In this document: positions 6,973 through 13,382 of the stretch, in pieces | Layout of the letters: the number at the start of each line of letters is the position of its first letter | Numbering within the stretch: the first letter of the stretch is position 1 | Assembly (NCBI GenBank): GCA_052143655.1 | Contig: JBKQSL010000038.1 | Span: 1-13,382, forward strand | DNA from: CAVSUR01 sp052143655 | GTDB lineage: Bacteria > Actinomycetota > Actinomycetes > Streptosporangiales > Streptosporangiaceae | Length of the DNA stretch: 13,382 nt | Direction of reading: 5' to 3' | Position numbers and translations under genes: made by a program | The notes under the pieces: model-generated | Databases searched by the model: none | Seen by the model: the letters and a program-made list of their open reading frames with translations, nothing else | What the model was told of the DNA's origin: nothing

Positions 6973-7150
6973 AGCCTGGCCAAACAGGTCGGTGACCTGG
7001 CCAGGGCAGTGCTCACGACTGAGCAGTATTACCTTTAGGACCGCGACAGCAAGCCGGGCTGCCAGACTGGCCCTGACCGCGTGGCTAACGAGCTGGCCGG
7101 CGCCAGCTGGCCGACCAGCACGAAGAGCACCTAGACATTGACGACGAAGG
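6973..7150 (+). pseudogene. Probable MazG-like nucleotide pyrophosphohydrolase fossil
   Basis: Frame 1 from 6973 reads SLAKQVGDLARAVLTTEQYY, then L, a stop codon, DRDSKPGCQTGPDRVANELA. A shifted frame continues LADQHEEHLDIDDE. This follows the pattern of small actinobacterial MazG-like proteins (a QVGDLA helix, E-x-YYL-x-DR, a G/N-ELAD helix, then an ADHY-IDL helix). It is broken by an in-frame TAG after YYL and by at least one frameshift. Two stops (TAG, TGA) lie just before 6967, so no N-terminus is attached. It would have been a housekeeping or stress nucleotide hydrolase. The assignment rests on remembered family patterns. Confidence 0.45.
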
Positions 7151-7740
7151 CCGCGTCGATGTCCGCCTCCGCGATGTCCGGGGTCGGACCGGTCGGGACT
7201 GAGGCCGAGGATGCCGCAGCCGCGATGGCATTCTGAAGCGGCACAGCCAGATCGCGTTGGACGGCTCGGCGGGGCCCTGCTGGCTGTGCCCTTGCACGCG
7301 CGGCCCGCCGCGTGATTTCAGCTGGACGCGGCGGGACAAGATCCAGAACATGCACAGCGCTGACCAGGCAGACTCTGATTGCACGGGCAAATAGCGGACA
7401 TGAAGCGTCATCCACGCCGCCGGAAACGGAGCTTTGCACTGTAGCGGGATCCCCTCTTCGGCCTGCCCTTTTTCGGCACGCCAGAGCTGCAGCAGTGAGA
7501 GACCGCCAGAGGGGCGACAGCGCGAGGTGGACGGAACTGCCTGACCTGCGACCGCCGGCGTGCATTCGTTGACGAATCCGGGCAGCGCGCCGGACGGGGC
7601 AGACGCCACGGCTAGATCAATGTCATAAGGGTGCCGGCCAGGGCCGCGCTGGCCGCCACTGAGGCCGCCGCATGGCGGGTCTCGCCGGGGCGCTGCGCCC
7701 GGGCACGATCCCGGCCGAGCTAACTACGGGCCGACCGCCT
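7151..7740. other. 590-nt stretch without a supportable gene
   Basis: Both strands contain open frames up to about 170 codons here, but none shows a recognisable domain or consistent codon pattern with a ribosome-binding site. The longest are Arg/Pro/Ser-rich minus-strand readings. Composition is somewhat less GC-skewed around 7370-7450 than in flanking genes. I see no RNA gene. It is most likely decayed sequence between the redox region and the large NTPase locus. Confidence 0.4.
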
Positions 7741-7760
7741 CCGGCCAGCCGCTGTGCGCC

Positions 7761-7864
7761 ACACCGCCGGAAGGTCACGTTCGTTGTTCCGGCGGTGTAC
7801 CTGAAGTATTGACATCGCCGGTGCAGCGCTGGCATCCTGGCTTCGGTACACCGCTGGAACAACG
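7761..7864. repeat. Three-copy inverted-repeat operator cluster (ACACCGCyGGAA)
   Basis: The 12-mer ACACCGCCGGAA is at 7761-7772. Its exact reverse complement TTCCGGCGGTGT is at 7787-7798 (14-nt spacer). A third copy with one change, ACACCGCTGGAA, is at 7848-7859. Copies 2 and 3 share a longer match: CGTTGTTCCGGCGGTGTACC (7782-7801) is the inverse of GGTACACCGCTGGAACAACG (7845-7864) except at one base, and CTGAAG/CTTC extends it with a 1-nt offset. The two long arms flank the candidate -35 and -10 elements of the GTPase gene. Such placement suits a dimeric regulator that blocks or loops the promoter. Confidence 0.8.
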
Positions 7865-7873
7865 TTGAGGAGG
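7809..7873 (+). promoter_or_regulatory. Candidate sigma-70 promoter and strong RBS of the GTPase gene
   Basis: TTGACA (7809-7814) is a perfect -35 hexamer. CATCCT (7833-7838), 18 nt later, is a plausible actinobacterial -10 (A at position 2, T at position 6). Transcription would start near 7845, on the third operator copy, leaving a leader of about 30 nt. GAGGAGG (7867-7873) is a near-perfect Shine-Dalgarno. It has 2 nt to the ATG at 7876 and 5 nt to the ATG at 7879, so the second ATG is preferred. Confidence 0.55.
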
Positions 7874-7878
7874 TCATG

Positions 7879-10125
7879 ATGCCCTACACCGCCACGAAGA
7901 GCCGCAACGCAGGCCGGGAGAGCTGGTCCGTCATCTTTCGTCACCCGGCACGTCTTGATGTCACCACTGGCAAGCCTGGGCGCCGGGTCCGGCGCGGCCT
8001 GGGTACCGCCGATGAAGACGAGGCGGCGCGTCTTATCGGCCAGCTTAACGAGATTCTCCGGACGGAAGAGCTGTGGGAGCCGGCATCACGGGCGATGGCC
8101 GCCGGCCGGTTCGATTCGCGTGTGATCGACATCTTCTACGAGGGGCTGGAGGCGACGCGGGTAGACTTCCCGGCCCTGCGTGAGAGCCTGATTCCCCTTC
8201 CCGCTGCTTCCGACGGGTACCGCACGGTCCTGCTCCTGGGGACGACGGGCGCCGGGAAGACGACCGTTGTGCGCCAGCTGCTGGGCACTGATCCGGTAAC
8301 GGAGCGCTTCCCTTCGACATCGACCGCCAAGACGACCGTTGCCGACACGGAGCTGATCATCACTGACGACGGGCTCTACCAGGCTGCCGTGACCTTCGCC
8401 CAGAGGGACGAGGTCATCGACTACCTGACGGAGAATGTGTCAGCTGCCGCGCTCGCCGCCTTCCGGGGGCGCAAGGACGACGAGATCACCCGGCGGCTCC
8501 TGGACCACGTCGACCAGCGGTTCCGGTTCAGCCACGTGCTCGGACGGGGGAGCGCCGGCGATGATGACGACATCGTCGATGACGAGATCGCGGATGAGAT
8601 TGATGACATCGATCCCGACGACTACGGCCGGATCGACCTGGCCAGGACAGCGCAGGTCGTCGCCGATGCCGTCAGCGCGGTCAGGGCGGTCGTCGAGCGG
8701 CATGCCGGCGCAGTCATCAGCGACCTCGAGGACCTAGACGAAGACGAGCGGGTCTTGGCCGAGTACATCGAGGAGAACCTCGACACCGACTTGCGGCAGT
8801 CCGATGAGTTCCACGACATCGTGGACGCGCTCATCGACGAGATCGAGAAGCGCTTCGCCACCCTGGAAAACGGTGACCTGAGGCGGAACAGGCAGGGCTG
8901 GCCGACAACCTGGTCGTGGGAGTCCGACGACCGCGCGGCGTTCATCAAAGTGATAACGCGCTTCTCCAGTAACTACGCGCCGCTTTTCGGCCGACTCCTG
9001 ACTCCGCTGGTGAACGGCATCCGGGTAAGCGGCCCATTCGAGCAGGCGTGGGCCAGCGAGCCGGCACGGCTAGTGCTAGTGGACGGCGAGGGACTCGGGC
9101 ACAGCCCGAAGTCTGTCGCAACCCTCTCCACGCACGTCGCGACGCAGCTCGATCAGGTCGACGCGGTGCTCCTGGTCGACAACGCCGCCCAGCCCATGCA
9201 GGCCGCGCCCGTAGCGGCCCTCAAGAGCATCGCGGTCTCCGGCAACGCGGCAAAGCTGCACTTTCTCTTCACGCACTTCGACCAGGTGTCCGGCGACAAC
9301 CTGCCGACCTTCTCCGCGCGCGAGGAGCACGTGCTGGCCTCGGCAGAGAACGTGCTTAAGTCCATCGGCGACGAGCTCGGGCCAGCCGCCGAGCGCATCC
9401 TACGCCGGCGCATCGACGAGGCCCGGTTCTTTGTCGGGGACATCCAGGAGCCGCTCAACACGAAGAAGAAGACAGGCGCACGCACAGTCCAGCAGTTCGA
9501 GGCTCTCCTGAGCCTGCTCGCTCATCCCGGGCTGGCAGCCCCCAGCGGGCCAAGCCGTCCGGTCTTCGACCGCATGAACCTGTCGCTGGCTGTAACCGAG
9601 GCGGCCAAGGCATTCCACGCCCGGTGGCGAGGCCTGCTGGGCCTGGACATGAACCCCGATGCCCCCAAGGAGCACTGGACCCGGGTCAAGGCCCTGACCC
9701 GGCGGCTGGCTGACGGCTGGAGCGACCAGTACGACTCCCTCCAGCCCGTGGCCGACCTGCGCAACCAGCTGCAGATCCAGGTCTACCTCATGCTGCAGCG
9801 CCCGGTGCGCTGGGATGGCGGAGATCCCGGCGACGACCAGAAGCAAGTCATCATCGACACGGCGTCGAACGCGATCACCAAGAAGCTCATGGACCTAACC
9901 CGGCGGCGCCTTGCCGAGGACGTCCGGCTCGGATGGCAGGAGGCCTACGCCCAGCATGGCCGCGGGTCGTCCTTCACCCGCGCAAAGATCATCGCCGCCG
10001 ACGTCTACGACCGCGGCGCCCCGATCCCCACGGTCAGCGCCTCTCCCGACCAGAACCGCTTCCTCAGGGACGTCGCGTCGCTCGTCACAGAGGTCGCAGA
10101 GCAACTCGACATGATCCTGGAATAA
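7879..10125 (+). CDS. Large GTPase-like P-loop protein with Arm/AP2-like N-terminus
   Basis: The 748-aa product has three parts. Residues 1-90: a segment with ESWSVIFRHP, GRRVRRGLGT and a helix DEDEAARLIGQLNEIL resembles the Arm/AP2-type DNA-binding domain at the N-terminus of tyrosine integrases. Residues 110-550: a P-loop domain with Walker A GTTGAGKTT (121-129), a Thr-rich G2-like stretch (FPSTSTAKTT), a G3-like VDGEG (DxxG, 402-405) and a G4-like FTHFD (TxxD, 465-468). These point to a GTPase rather than an ATPase. G1 and G3 are about 280 residues apart, against about 50 in ordinary GTPases. The gap holds a helical, very acidic insertion (228-248: DDDDIVDDEIADEIDDID). Residues 550-748 are helical, without known motifs. 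No signal peptide or membrane segment is evident. It has its own promoter with inverted repeats. Function unknown; a conflict/defence or plasmid-linked role is inferred from context. Confidence 0.8.
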   Translation: MPYTATKSRNAGRESWSVIFRHPARLDVTTGKPGRRVRRGLGTADEDEAARLIGQLNEILRTEELWEPASRAMAAGRFDSRVIDIFYEGLEATRVDFPALRESLIPLPAASDGYRTVLLLGTTGAGKTTVVRQLLGTDPVTERFPSTSTAKTTVADTELIITDDGLYQAAVTFAQRDEVIDYLTENVSAAALAAFRGRKDDEITRRLLDHVDQRFRFSHVLGRGSAGDDDDIVDDEIADEIDDIDPDDYGRIDLARTAQVVADAVSAVRAVVERHAGAVISDLEDLDEDERVLAEYIEENLDTDLRQSDEFHDIVDALIDEIEKRFATLENGDLRRNRQGWPTTWSWESDDRAAFIKVITRFSSNYAPLFGRLLTPLVNGIRVSGPFEQAWASEPARLVLVDGEGLGHSPKSVATLSTHVATQLDQVDAVLLVDNAAQPMQAAPVAALKSIAVSGNAAKLHFLFTHFDQVSGDNLPTFSAREEHVLASAENVLKSIGDELGPAAERILRRRIDEARFFVGDIQEPLNTKKKTGARTVQQFEALLSLLAHPGLAAPSGPSRPVFDRMNLSLAVTEAAKAFHARWRGLLGLDMNPDAPKEHWTRVKALTRRLADGWSDQYDSLQPVADLRNQLQIQVYLMLQRPVRWDGGDPGDDQKQVIIDTASNAITKKLMDLTRRRLAEDVRLGWQEAYAQHGRGSSFTRAKIIAADVYDRGAPIPTVSASPDQNRFLRDVASLVTEVAEQLDMILE

Positions 10126-10128
10126 CAC

Positions 10129-10166
10129 GTCTCAACGAGACACGCATGCAGCAGCCGGGCGGCTGC
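10129..10166 (+). terminator. Two hairpins after the GTPase gene
   Basis: GTCTC-aac-GAGAC (10129-10141) and GCAGCC-gggc-GGCTGC (10151-10166) follow the TAA at 10123-10125 closely. Neither has a T-tract, which is common for actinomycete terminators. The second stem is all but one G-C pair and is the better candidate. Confidence 0.45.
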
Positions 10167-10430
10167 GGCCGACGCCCAACCTAACCGGGCCGGCCGCAGC
10201 CGGAGTCGCGCCGGTGGCCGGGGTGTTTCCGGGTGCTCGTTCCACAACGCCGTTCGCTGGCTGGTCGGCGGTGACTGGACGGTCATCCTGGTGGGCATCT
10301 TGCGTGTCTTCCATGGCGAATAGGATTCGAATCCCGAATACCCGTGAGGACAGGACACTTGGCCAGATCGGTTCAGGCGCTGCGCCGCACGAGCAGCCGT
10401 CGACCGCGCTAACCGCGGAGGGCAGTGCTT
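10167..10430. other. Intergenic stretch with no supportable gene
   Basis: This is the first half of the ~0.6-kb gap between the GTPase and the STAND-like gene. Short open frames exist on both strands, but none has a domain or a good start. The only structure I see is the palindrome at 10317-10339. Confidence 0.4.
10317..10339. repeat. 12-bp palindrome with iterated CGAAT
   Basis: GGATTCGAATCC (10323-10334) is a perfect palindrome. CGAAT appears three times, at 10317-10321, 10328-10332 and 10335-10339, making a small AT-richer island in GC-rich DNA. It resembles a tRNA T-loop core, as found at integrase attachment sites, but no acceptor or anticodon arms can be folded around it. It could be a protein-binding site or an att scar. 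Confidence 0.35.
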
Positions 10431-10619
10431 ATGCCGCAGGCTCCTGGTCGCTCACCCCGCAATCAGCCCGGCCCTGGCGGTCTATCCCGGCAGGTGTCCG
10501 GATCCCCTCCGGGCGCCGCAACCCGGATGATGCAGGCGCCCATGGCTCGCCCGCGTCATCTGGCTGTGACATCAGGGGAGTCCGGCTGGGCCGTCTCGGC
10601 TGGCCTGGCCGGCCTTTGA
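10431..10619 (+). CDS. Possible 62-aa small protein, unassigned
   Basis: ATG 10431 is preceded by GGAGGG (10417-10422) at an 8-nt spacing, and the frame runs to a TGA at 10617-10619. The product is Pro/Gly/Arg-rich (MPQAPGRSPRNQPGPGGL at its start) and ends in an alternating small/hydrophobic segment (GWAVSAGLAGL). I recognise no domain. The ribosome site is the main support. A chance ORF is equally possible, given the composition. Confidence 0.25.
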   Translation: MPQAPGRSPRNQPGPGGLSRQVSGSPPGAATRMMQAPMARPRHLAVTSGESGWAVSAGLAGL

Positions 10620-10670
10620 GCGGAGGCTCGCATCGGACTGCCGGTGGCCCCTGCTCGTATTAGGTTGGCC

Positions 10671-10709
10671 ATGGCGAGGCACGGGCGGTGTTGCCCGGTC
10701 ATGGATTGA
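10671..10709 (+). other. Possible 12-codon leader ORF
   Basis: ATG 10671 encodes MARHGRCCPVMD and stops at TGA 10707-10709. A GGGGGAG run (10710-10716) follows immediately, about 30 nt before the conserved frame of the STAND-like gene becomes recognisable. A short Cys-pair peptide in this position could be a regulatory leader. Its own ribosome site is weak, so the call is tentative. Confidence 0.2.
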
Positions 10710-10740
10710 GGGGGAGCCCACGAGGGCCATCTCACGCGCG

Positions 10741-11001
10741 GGTGCCGATCAGGGCGGGAGCGCCAGCGCGTACTCGACCGGGGGCGGCGGCGTAGTCCTG
10801 GAGCACGCTTACGGGGGTGCCCTGCTAGCCGAACTGCTGCTCAAGGGTCCGGTCGTCGGCCTCGGCGATGACATTACGCCCTCGCGCATCGGATTCCAGC
10901 AGAGCGCATACAGCCCGGTTGATGACCTCACGGTCGAGGGCGACGGGCCAGGTGGCCAGCGGTCCCTGTTCATCGGTGTCCGGCGCCGCCCGAAGGTCGG
11001 C
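10741..11001 (+). other. N-terminal coding part of the STAND-like gene without a canonical start
   Basis: The same frame as the downstream gene is open back to 10570, after the TGA at 10567-10569. From about 10750 it reads as conserved protein: SAYSTGGGGVVLEHAYGG, ALLAELLLKGPVVGLGDD, GFQQSAYSPVDDLTVEGD and RSLFIGVRRRPKV, leading without a break into SQKPFVKLMVDYL. Codons are G/C-ending like the rest of the gene. This block is the usual beginning of a family of large actinomycete NTPases as I remember it. Yet no ATG, GTG or TTG occurs in this frame from 10570 to the GTG at 11002. The nearest outside start is the GTG at 10742, one frame off (stop at 10793). Either a 1-nt indel lies just after it, or initiation is unusual. 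Confidence 0.65.
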
Positions 11002-13290
11002 GTGAGCCAGAAGCCCTTCGTCAAGCTGATGGTCGACTACCTGCAGGTGATCAGCCGGCATCACACTGAGCTGGACGCGGGCGCGTGGCGGCTGGGACTT
11101 GCCGTTGAGGGCCCACACACGCCGGCCGACGAGATGGCGAAGCTCGCGTACTTCGCACGCCGCCAGCCTGACTCCCGGCTATTCCGGGCCGCTGTCAATG
11201 CCCCGCGGGCTACCACGAGTAAGGTCCGGGCCCGGCTGGGCAACATTGACGAGATAGTGGCGGCGGCGGCGGCGAAGAAGGCCGGGATTGACCTGGCTGA
11301 CGAGGCTGCGCGCGATGACATGTCATGGCGGCTGCTGAAATACCTGCGCGTCCTCGACCTGCGGCTGGAGGGTGATGACGCGGCCGGCCGGACGCGCCTG
11401 GTCGGCCGGCTGGTCCCGCTTGCCGGGGATGCGGCAGCCGCCGACGACCTGCGGCGGCGGCTGAACGAGCTATCAGCCAGCTATGCCGTCGGCTCGGCAG
11501 TCGTCACTGAGGAGATCCTCCGGCGCGACCTGTCCGGCCACGCCAAGGTTGCGGCATCGTCGGCTTTGCGCATGTCGTGGCAGGTGCTGGAATCACTGGA
11601 GGAATCGCTTCAGGCCCGGACCCGCCGTTACCTGGCAGCCGGCCAGGTCGGCAGACCGGCAGAGGCCCGGGAGCTGGCGGTAGACCGCCGGGACGTCCGG
11701 GTCGGGCTTGTCGGGGCGATCAGCGCGGCAGGGCGGGATGCCGGGCAGCTGGTGGTGCACGGCGAGCCGGGCGCGGGGAAGTCGGCCATCGTGCTGGCCG
11801 CGGTGGACGAGATCCGAAGTGCGGGCGGTGTCGTGGTCGCGCTCAGCTTGCGGGATCTGGCGCCTGCCGCGACGGGGGCAGCTGCCGGGCAGCTCCTGCG
11901 TGCCTCACCGCGTGCGGTCTTCGCTGCCACGGCGGTCGCGCCCGTCCGCCTCGTGGTCCTGGACGGTGCCGAGGCCGCGCACGAGACCGGGCCTGGCTTG
12001 CTACGCGACCTGGCCAGGGCTGCGTCACAGGCCGGCTTGGGGCTGGTGGCCGTCACTCGCGATGACGCGCGCGAAACGGTCGCGGAGGCGCTGGCCGGGA
12101 CGGTGACGGGTCAGCCCGGGGCGGGGAGTGCGCCGCTGGTTGCGGAGGAGCTGGAAGTGCCGCTCCTGGACGATGACGAGCTCCGCGGGGTGCGCGGCGC
12201 GTTCGCCGAGCTGAGTCGGCTGGCCGCCGATGACCGTTCGGCATGGCTGCTGCGTCACTTGGGCATCGTCGACGTCTTGCTGCGCGGTGGTGCTGTTGCC
12301 TCGCTGCCTGACGGATCTTTGTCCGAAGCCGGCGTGCTCGGGGCCGTCTGGCATGCCTGGGTGAGGAACCGTGACCAGCCCTCACCTGGCGGGGCCACGG
12401 CTGACGGGCGGGATGACGTGCTGACCGGGCTGGCGCGCCGCCGCCTCGCGGGCGGCAGCGGGCAGGCGCCGCTCATGACGGCTGACCCCCTAGCATTGCC
12501 GTCGCTGCGATCGGACGGCCTGCTGCTGCCAGCTGGCCCGCTTTTCGCGTTCCGGGTCGGCGACGATTTTTCCAATGACACAGTGCGTGACTTCGCGGTA
12601 GCCCGGCTCTTCACTCGCGACGGGTTCGACGCCCTGCGCGAGGCCGGGGCTCCCCGCTGGGCACTGCGCGCAGCCCGGCTCGCATGCCAGACCAGGCTGT
12701 CCTCCCCGCTGGCCGATGGCTCAGGACTGGCCGCCCAGGTGAGGAACCTGCAGCTGGAATTCGACGCTCTTGCCGTAGCTGCCGGGGACCGGTGGGCGGA
12801 CCTGCCGTGGGAAGCGGCGCTGACCGCGGGGACTGCGGGGGCCACAATCCAGGCCTGTACCGCCGATCTCCTCCAGCCGGGCGGCGCCCTGCTGAGCCGC
12901 GTTCTGCGGCTTGTGACGCAGCGGTTCGGTGACCCGGTCGCTATCGATCCGGTGATAGGCGCGCCTGTCGTTGCCTTCCTTATCCAGCACGCCGCAGAAG
13001 TGCGGGAAGCCAGCTACCAGGCCGCCGACCAGGCCGACGGGCTGGTCACCGCCTGGCTGCGAGCCGTCGGCCGGGCAGAGATCACCGAAGGCGGGCCGGC
13101 CAAGATCACGCCGTGGCAGCCCCTGCGCACCCAGGTGCGGGACCATCTGCTGGGCTCTGGCCCGGTCGGCTCGGACGCGCGGACCGAGTGCCTGGCGCTC
13201 CTGGGAGCTGACACCGATGACAGGGTGAGGGAGTCGCTCAGAAGCCTGGCGGCGAACCTGTGGGTGCCGAAAACCTATGCCACCAGGTGA
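11002..13290 (+). CDS. STAND/NACHT-like P-loop NTPase
   Basis: From GTG 11002 the product is 762 aa, but the true N-terminus probably lies about 85 residues upstream. Residues 1-230 form a mixed helical region (LMVDYLQVISRHH, WRLGLAVEGPH, MSWRLLKYLRVLDLRLEGDD). The NTPase core follows, with Walker A GEPGAGKS (254-261) and Walker B VRLVVLDGAE (Asp321), then a sensor-like LVAVTRDD strand. The D-G-x-E form of Walker B is typical of NACHT/STAND ATPases. The C-terminal ~350 residues are helical, Ala/Leu-rich and could be a sensor or repeat region; I see no clear TPR or WD repeats. STAND NTPases are signal-sensing switches that oligomerise on activation, many of them in antiphage defence. No recognisable effector nuclease or TIR is attached here. 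The next ORF starts 5 nt after the TGA, so the effector may lie downstream. Confidence 0.72.
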   Translation: MSQKPFVKLMVDYLQVISRHHTELDAGAWRLGLAVEGPHTPADEMAKLAYFARRQPDSRLFRAAVNAPRATTSKVRARLGNIDEIVAAAAAKKAGIDLADEAARDDMSWRLLKYLRVLDLRLEGDDAAGRTRLVGRLVPLAGDAAAADDLRRRLNELSASYAVGSAVVTEEILRRDLSGHAKVAASSALRMSWQVLESLEESLQARTRRYLAAGQVGRPAEARELAVDRRDVRVGLVGAISAAGRDAGQLVVHGEPGAGKSAIVLAAVDEIRSAGGVVVALSLRDLAPAATGAAAGQLLRASPRAVFAATAVAPVRLVVLDGAEAAHETGPGLLRDLARAASQAGLGLVAVTRDDARETVAEALAGTVTGQPGAGSAPLVAEELEVPLLDDDELRGVRGAFAELSRLAADDRSAWLLRHLGIVDVLLRGGAVASLPDGSLSEAGVLGAVWHAWVRNRDQPSPGGATADGRDDVLTGLARRRLAGGSGQAPLMTADPLALPSLRSDGLLLPAGPLFAFRVGDDFSNDTVRDFAVARLFTRDGFDALREAGAPRWALRAARLACQTRLSSPLADGSGLAAQVRNLQLEFDALAVAAGDRWADLPWEAALTAGTAGATIQACTADLLQPGGALLSRVLRLVTQRFGDPVAIDPVIGAPVVAFLIQHAAEVREASYQAADQADGLVTAWLRAVGRAEITEGGPAKITPWQPLRTQVRDHLLGSGPVGSDARTECLALLGADTDDRVRESLRSLAANLWVPKTYATR

Positions 13291-13295
13291 TATGC

Positions 13296-13382
13296 ATGAA
13301 TCACGCCTCCGGCGCGGTCGCGTCGCTGGATGCGGAAATGGTCCAGGTCGGTGACGCCATCTGGCAGCGGGCGGAGCGGCGC
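13296..13382 (+). CDS. 5' end of a downstream ORF, cut by the window
   Basis: ATG 13296 opens a frame that stays open to the last base (29 codons: MNHASGAVASLDAEMVQVGD then AIWQRAERR). AGGTGA overlapping the stop of the STAND-like gene lies 5 nt upstream and can act as its ribosome site. The tight spacing suggests co-transcription with the NTPase. The visible part is helical and unassigned. A frameshifted continuation of the NTPase itself is an alternative. Confidence 0.5.
   Translation, partial: MNHASGAVASLDAEMVQVGDAIWQRAERR

Noticed and set aside
7131..7565. 144-codon minus-strand frame in the middle gap
   Set aside because: No recognisable domain or ribosome site. Its end overlaps the plus-strand MazG-like trail; a hydrophobic run beyond its stop looked transporter-like but is too short to support.
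9153..9485. Antisense open frames within the GTPase gene
   Set aside because: They follow the reversed codon pattern of the real gene and lack starts with ribosome sites.
10323..10340. A tRNA gene suggested by TTCGAATCC
   Set aside because: The T-arm stem does not pair properly in either orientation and no acceptor, D or anticodon arms fit.
10214..10663. 149-codon plus-strand frame in the gap between the NTPase genes
   Set aside because: Low-complexity composition, no domain and no ribosome site. Another frame (10431-10619) has the better ribosome signal, and even that is doubtful.
1..13382. CRISPR array, rRNA or tandem repeats
   Set aside because: No regularly spaced direct repeats and no rRNA-like segments were seen on reading through the window.

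Overview
The window is very GC-rich, with G/C-ending codons in its clear genes, and it carries enzymes tied to mycothiol: a maleylpyruvate-isomerase-type (MDMPI) protein and an Rv2466c-type DsbA-fold oxidoreductase. This points to a mycothiol-producing actinomycete. The genus cannot be named from the sequence alone.

Left part (1-6674): the tail of an IS481/IS3-type transposase abuts the stump of a haloacid dehalogenase gene. A minus-strand redox pair follows: a peroxiredoxin-like protein, then the Rv2466c-like DsbA protein 2 nt downstream. Divergent to it is an SDR oxidoreductase. Convergent to the SDR is a tightly coupled minus-strand operon of an ECF-like sigma factor, a small HxxxCxxC zinc-finger anti-sigma-like protein and an MDMPI-family enzyme (ATGA overlap, then an 8-nt overlap). 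To its right, on the plus strand, lie a heavily frameshifted integrase-like pseudogene, a second frameshifted copy of the anti-sigma gene joined to it, and a second peroxiredoxin-like gene. The shared theme is thiol redox control, probably with sigma-factor regulation, within a region scarred by recombination.

Middle (6675-7875): about 1.2 kb without an intact gene. It holds small coding fragments, including a probable MazG-like fossil, and ends in an elaborate promoter region. There, three copies of a 12-bp motif (ACACCGCyGGAA) are arranged as inverted repeats around a TTGACA promoter.

Right part (7879-13382): two large, well-preserved proteins and the start of a third. The first is a 748-aa GTPase-like P-loop protein with an N-terminal segment resembling an integrase Arm/AP2-type DNA-binding domain and an unusually long acidic insertion between the G1 and G3 motifs. 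After a gap of about 0.6 kb comes a STAND/NACHT-like P-loop NTPase. Its conserved coding frame clearly begins about 250 nt upstream of its first in-frame start codon, so it is probably mis-started or 5'-damaged. A downstream ORF begins 5 nt after it and runs off the window. Regulated large NTPases beside mobile-element debris look like a conflict or defence locus. That role is inference; no effector domain is recognised in the window.
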